Virus record (IMG/VR): IMGVR_UViG_3300021197_000064
Coordinates: 1 to 51,339 of that record
DNA: 51,339 nt
Direction: 5' to 3' (one strand)
Source of the DNA: a virus
Shown in pieces: positions 47,899 to 51,339 of this stretch. The notes under the pieces are model-generated. The model did not search any database. It had not been told where the DNA came from and saw only the letters and a program-made list of their open reading frames with translations. How positions within the stretch are numbered: the first letter of the stretch is position 1; each line of letters opens with the position of its first letter. Made by a program: the position numbers and the translations under genes.

Positions 47899-48118
47899 TA
47901 GACATGTTCCTATACTTACGAATTACTTCCATCTGCTTGGCAACCCTAAATACAGGGTTAGACTGATCCATATTTTTATTAGCCATGCCCATATCTTTAC
48001 GTACAAGTAGTCCACCTTCTTTAGATGGCGCACGTTCTTGTGGCAAGTTCTCAATATCCATTGCTTTATATAGAGCGATACCGGGATTGTAATTACGTGT
48101 AGAACCATACATAGACAT
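47885..48118 (-). CDS. small virion-cluster protein
   Basis: 77 residues from the ATG at 48116-48118 (MSMYGSTRNYNPGIALYKAM ...), sharing a base with the upstream stop. Basic and helical at the end. No named family. Confidence 0.55.
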   Translation of the reverse strand: MSMYGSTRNYNPGIALYKAMDIENLPQERAPSKEGGLLVRKDMGMANKNMDQSNPVFRVAKQMEVIRKYRNMSNDDA

Positions 48119-51036
48119 TATAAACCTCCAATCCAAGCACTACCAAGTGTGCCAATCAAACTACCAATAGCTTTACCTGAAGACGATGCTGCTTGTCTAG
48201 CTGATACAGCTTCCTGCGTCTTAGCATCTAACTCTGCAATAGCCAATGCACTAATACGATCAATCTCATTCTCTGCAGACTTCCATGCCCACTCCATAGT
48301 ATCGCCATAATACTGCCACAGATTATCATAAGCAGTCTTAGATATATCCAGTACGTTCTGTGCATTAATTTCGTTTACACGATTTATTGTAGCTGTATCT
48401 GCTGTAGCTAACTGCCTACGCCACTGTGCATTAGACTGTGCAATTACTAGCTGGTTCTGTGCGTTAAACTGGTCACGTTGATTATTCATCTCTGCATTAA
48501 ATCTTTCAACTGTGTTGGCTTGACCCGCATTAAACTGTGACTGTGCATTAGACTGTGTAGCATTAAACTGTGATGTCTGCAAACCTAAATTTGCAAAGAA
48601 CTGATCTACTTGATTTTGACTAGATGCGTTAAACTGTGATGCGGCATTAGCTGCAGCAGCATCAGTAAACAAAGACTGCACTCTTTGCTGTGCATTAAAT
48701 AGTTCTGTTTGTTGTGAATTAGACAAATTAGCCATGTCACGCTGCAGGAAGTTAGATGCATTTTGTACAGCACTCTGTTGTCTATTATTTAAGTTAGACA
48801 AATCCATTTGAGTTAGTGCTGATGCTTCTGCAATAACAAGAGCCTGTTTATTAGACAAGTTATTAAGGTTCATTGTGTTAGCAGCACGAGAGTTTTCTAG
48901 CTGTACTTGTTGCTCTGCCGTAAAGTTTTGATTGGCAATGTCACTAATCTTAGCAGCATTTTGTACCCGTGCTTGAAAGGCTTGGTCAAACTCTTGACCT
49001 ATAAACTGCGCCCGTTGTTGAGCAGACAACATAGCACGTTGTTGACGATTAGAAAGATTTTGTGTTTCAAACTGTGCGGTAACAGATGCGTCAGCTTGTG
49101 CAATAGGAATAGCAGACTCTAGTGCTGCTTGAACCATAGCCTGACCAGCGATAGAAGACGCACCAAGCCCCCTTGCAGCCATCTGTGCCTGTACCCCCCG
49201 CAAAGCACCTGCAGCCCATGCAGGAGGATTAGAAGCGTCAAAGTTAGCAGTTAGCTGTGCAAGCTGTCCTTGTACAGTAGCCTGTGTAGAGGGGGTAGCT
49301 GTGGCTGCTTGCACTTGTTCAGTAAAGCTAGACGCTACTTGTGCATTTGCTACACCTGATATTAATTCACCCGATTGAATATTGCGTTGTACAGGATTAT
49401 CTATAAGTGTAGCGTTACCTTGTGCAGCAGTAAGATTTCCTACGGAAGATGCTGTTTGTTGTGCAGCAGCTACTTGCGCCCGTACATCATCAGGTTGTAC
49501 TTGTGCAGCTTGTACAGTTTGTAATGCTGCATTTATTGCTGGTGCTGCTGTAGTAGCAGTCATTAAATTTGCTTGTGTTTCCTGCTGTGGAGAAACCATA
49601 GCTGTCTGTGCCATAGCTGTAGGAACCGCAACCGCACCTGTAAGTGCGCCAGTACCTTGCTGTACTTCTTGACCCGGACCTGTGGGTGTCATAGCAGCGG
49701 TAGTTACACCGCCCTGCGGTAGACCGGGTGCATACATACGCTGTGTAGTTACATCACCAATAGCTACGTTCTTTACATCACTTTGGGGTGTAGGTGCAGC
49801 AGGTGGTGTGTCTTGTTGTGCTGTAGAAGGGCCACGTGCAATTGCTGCATCAATAGCTGCTTGTTCAGCGGGTGACTTCATGTCCATTTGCCTTAGACGA
49901 CTTTGTGCTTGTTCAAAAGTCATGCCGCTGTAGTCTGGAGGTGGTGCCATTTCACCTGTTAGCAAGTTAACAAGAGGAAGACCGGGGCCAGCCATATTTC
50001 CACCTACCTGCAAACCACCACGTGGGTCATTCATAACAGGTGTAGCACCTCCCGGTTGTCCACCAGTAAGTGCTAGAGGTGGTGGTGTTTCTTTATACTT
50101 AGGATTAATTTCTGGTGTTACACCCGGAGGATATGCACCGGGTAAGTAATAGTCTAGTGGTTTATCAAAACTTCCAACAAATTCACCGCCGGGTGCTTGT
50201 GGACGTGGGTCAAAATATCCTTGCTTAACAGTTACACGTGAACCGTCAGGTTTATACGCATACTCACCGCCTGTTCTTGGCATAACTGCTGTGTATGCAT
50301 TAAAGGGTGTAGGTGTGTTTCTAAGTAAAGTTTCACCCTGTTGTGGTGTGTAAAACTCTGGACCTTCAGATAAAAATCCACCCGGCAAATTAGATATAGA
50401 TTGCTGTGCAGCTTGCATACCGCCTGTACCACCGGGTCCAACAGAACCAATTTGGCTGCCAAGAAAACCACGCTCAGAATAATCAGTTCTATCAATATTG
50501 TTACCAATTAAACCACCACTTGGGGGTTGACGTGGGTCAACGAGTTGCGGTGGAGGTTGTTGAGGCTGTGACGCTGCTTGTTTTTGCATATCTGCGTATT
50601 GTTTTTGTAAATTTGTTAGGTTAGCTGTAGCACTTCTGTAGGCTTGGTCAGCCGCAAGTACGTCAGGATGTTGATTAAATTTTCTAAACCTGCCACCTGC
50701 ATCGTAAAAACCTTGATAATTTGTTCCGCTTTTACTATCTGTCATTGAAGGGCCACCCGCAATATTAATGCTAGAACCCCTGTAGTTAATACTACGTGAA
50801 GCGTCTACTTGCTTTTGTGCCTCTTCAATTTGTTTTTGTAAGTCACCACCAGCTTGCAGTTTAACCACACCACCACGTGCCATCTGCATGGCAGCATTAG
50901 TAAACTGATTCATACGTGCTTTACGTGCAGGGTCTTGTTCAATGAAAGACTCAAACTCTCTCATGTCACCAGAGTAGCCCATAGACTGTGCAATCTTGTT
51001 CATCGCTTCTGGTTTAAATGCTCTAAAGACTGCCAT
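48118..51036 (-). CDS. large Gln/Asn/Ala-rich virion protein
   Basis: 972 residues. N-terminus MNQFTNAAMQMARGGVVKLQ is followed by a Pro/Gly/Gln-rich disordered section (residues about 130-400) and an Ala/Gln/Asn-rich region with a repeated QFNA unit (QFNASSQNQ, QFNATQSNA, QFNAGQANT and QFNAQNQLV; about 800-880). The end is helical with a hydrophobic Gly-rich finish (KAIGSLIGTLGSAWIGGL). This is typical of marine podovirus internal or ejection proteins. The shared ARGGVVK motif resembles the GG tags elsewhere in the genome. Confidence 0.65.
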   Translation of the reverse strand: MAVFRAFKPEAMNKIAQSMGYSGDMREFESFIEQDPARKARMNQFTNAAMQMARGGVVKLQAGGDLQKQIEEAQKQVDASRSINYRGSSINIAGGPSMTDSKSGTNYQGFYDAGGRFRKFNQHPDVLAADQAYRSATANLTNLQKQYADMQKQAASQPQQPPPQLVDPRQPPSGGLIGNNIDRTDYSERGFLGSQIGSVGPGGTGGMQAAQQSISNLPGGFLSEGPEFYTPQQGETLLRNTPTPFNAYTAVMPRTGGEYAYKPDGSRVTVKQGYFDPRPQAPGGEFVGSFDKPLDYYLPGAYPPGVTPEINPKYKETPPPLALTGGQPGGATPVMNDPRGGLQVGGNMAGPGLPLVNLLTGEMAPPPDYSGMTFEQAQSRLRQMDMKSPAEQAAIDAAIARGPSTAQQDTPPAAPTPQSDVKNVAIGDVTTQRMYAPGLPQGGVTTAAMTPTGPGQEVQQGTGALTGAVAVPTAMAQTAMVSPQQETQANLMTATTAAPAINAALQTVQAAQVQPDDVRAQVAAAQQTASSVGNLTAAQGNATLIDNPVQRNIQSGELISGVANAQVASSFTEQVQAATATPSTQATVQGQLAQLTANFDASNPPAWAAGALRGVQAQMAARGLGASSIAGQAMVQAALESAIPIAQADASVTAQFETQNLSNRQQRAMLSAQQRAQFIGQEFDQAFQARVQNAAKISDIANQNFTAEQQVQLENSRAANTMNLNNLSNKQALVIAEASALTQMDLSNLNNRQQSAVQNASNFLQRDMANLSNSQQTELFNAQQRVQSLFTDAAAANAASQFNASSQNQVDQFFANLGLQTSQFNATQSNAQSQFNAGQANTVERFNAEMNNQRDQFNAQNQLVIAQSNAQWRRQLATADTATINRVNEINAQNVLDISKTAYDNLWQYYGDTMEWAWKSAENEIDRISALAIAELDAKTQEAVSARQAASSSGKAIGSLIGTLGSAWIGGL

Positions 51037-51037
51037 A

Positions 51038-51238
51038 CTAACTCATTCCCATAAATACTGTAACCACCATTGCGACTACCATTATGGTGCTACCCATAAT
51101 CATGGCCTCTAGTCTCCACATACGCTTGTCAAGAGCCTCTAGCTTCTCCTGCACAGAGGCATACCTAATGGCGCACTCTTTCTCGTGTGCCTCAAGTTCC
51201 ATCTGTGTTTTCAGTACGGGTTCCATTGTCATTTTCAT
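51038..51238 (-). CDS. small coiled-coil membrane protein (XhlA-like)
   Basis: 66 residues. A charged helix (LEAHEKECAIRYASVQEKLE ... KRMWRLE) is followed by one hydrophobic span (MIMGSTIMVVAMVVTVFMGM). This coil-plus-span form is like haemolysin XhlA-type proteins. Start could be the ATG at 51238, 51232 or 51226; no strong ribosome site decides. It may serve in lysis or in the ejection machinery. Confidence 0.6.
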   Translation of the reverse strand: MKMTMEPVLKTQMELEAHEKECAIRYASVQEKLEALDKRMWRLEAMIMGSTIMVVAMVVTVFMGMS

Positions 51239-51243
51239 CTTTG

Positions 51244-51339
51244 CTACCAGCCAGAGGGTGTGCCAGTGAGGATTGTTGGTGTCTTTTGTTCTGTAATAAC
51301 TGCATCAAGTTTTGTTTTTACTTGATCTTCTGTTTCGTT
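51244..51339 (-). CDS. C-terminal end of a protein truncated by the window edge
   Basis: Open frame from the right edge to a TAG at 51244-51246; the visible 31 residues read NETEDQVKTKLDAVITEQKT and then PTILTGTPSGW. Could be a tail or virion gene end. Joining it directly to the fibre frame at position 1 puts the two out of frame. Confidence 0.5.
   Translation of the reverse strand, partial: NETEDQVKTKLDAVITEQKTPTILTGTPSGW

Overview
This window is almost certainly a tailed, short-tailed (podovirus-like) marine bacteriophage genome or a large part of one. The best classifier is the family-A DNA polymerase at 32980-35022, which has a DnaJ-type CxxCxGxG zinc finger between its exonuclease and polymerase parts. 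That arrangement is the known hallmark of HMO-2011-type phages of marine alphaproteobacteria (SAR116, roseobacters, SAR11). The T7-like replication set, the marine-style virion proteins and the many small Lys-rich proteins fit this. The host itself cannot be read from the sequence; an alphaproteobacterium is an inference.

Layout. Two transcription blocks diverge from a control region at about 21.87-22.68 kb. Leftward (minus strand), from 21.87 kb down to 1: small conserved and Lys-rich proteins, a SET-domain protein, holin-like membrane proteins, a T4-type lysozyme, terminase genes, portal, a large fused virion protein, scaffold, a 2OG-Fe(II) oxygenase, major capsid protein, a probable decoration protein, two tail proteins, and a repetitive tail fibre that runs off the left edge. 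Rightward (plus strand), 22.7-42.1 kb: an early accessory region of about 28 small genes, then DUF932-like protein, tyrosine recombinase, primase, helicase, nucleases, DNA polymerase, a probable ssDNA-binding protein, RecB-like nuclease, endonuclease I, class II ribonucleotide reductase, a GIY-YIG-like protein and MazG. A bidirectional terminator at about 42.1 kb separates this block from convergent minus-strand genes for internal or ejection virion proteins (42.1-51.3 kb). Both window ends are inside minus-strand reading frames. A circular map would make all minus-strand virion genes one continuous late block, although the two open frames do not join directly.

Regulation. Three sites of the form TTGAC(A/C)-N16/17-TATAAC precede the capsid gene, the DUF932/integrase/replication operon and the ssDNA-binding-protein gene. 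A TTGCAA-N18-TATAAT site drives the leftward block. The early rightward region carries a six-copy palindrome (GTCCGA-CA-TCGGAC core) close upstream of ribosome binding sites. Two copies directly follow large stem-loops that share an identical 12-nt loop but have different, still complementary, outer stems. This composite element is the most unusual structure here and I do not recognise it.

How it works together. The early genes probably remodel the host. The replication block makes DNA with its own primase, helicase, polymerase and nucleases, and supplies nucleotides through RNR, MazG and endonuclease I. The left block packages DNA and builds the virion, and the lysozyme and membrane proteins release it. 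The recombinase makes a temperate or integrating phase possible but does not prove it.
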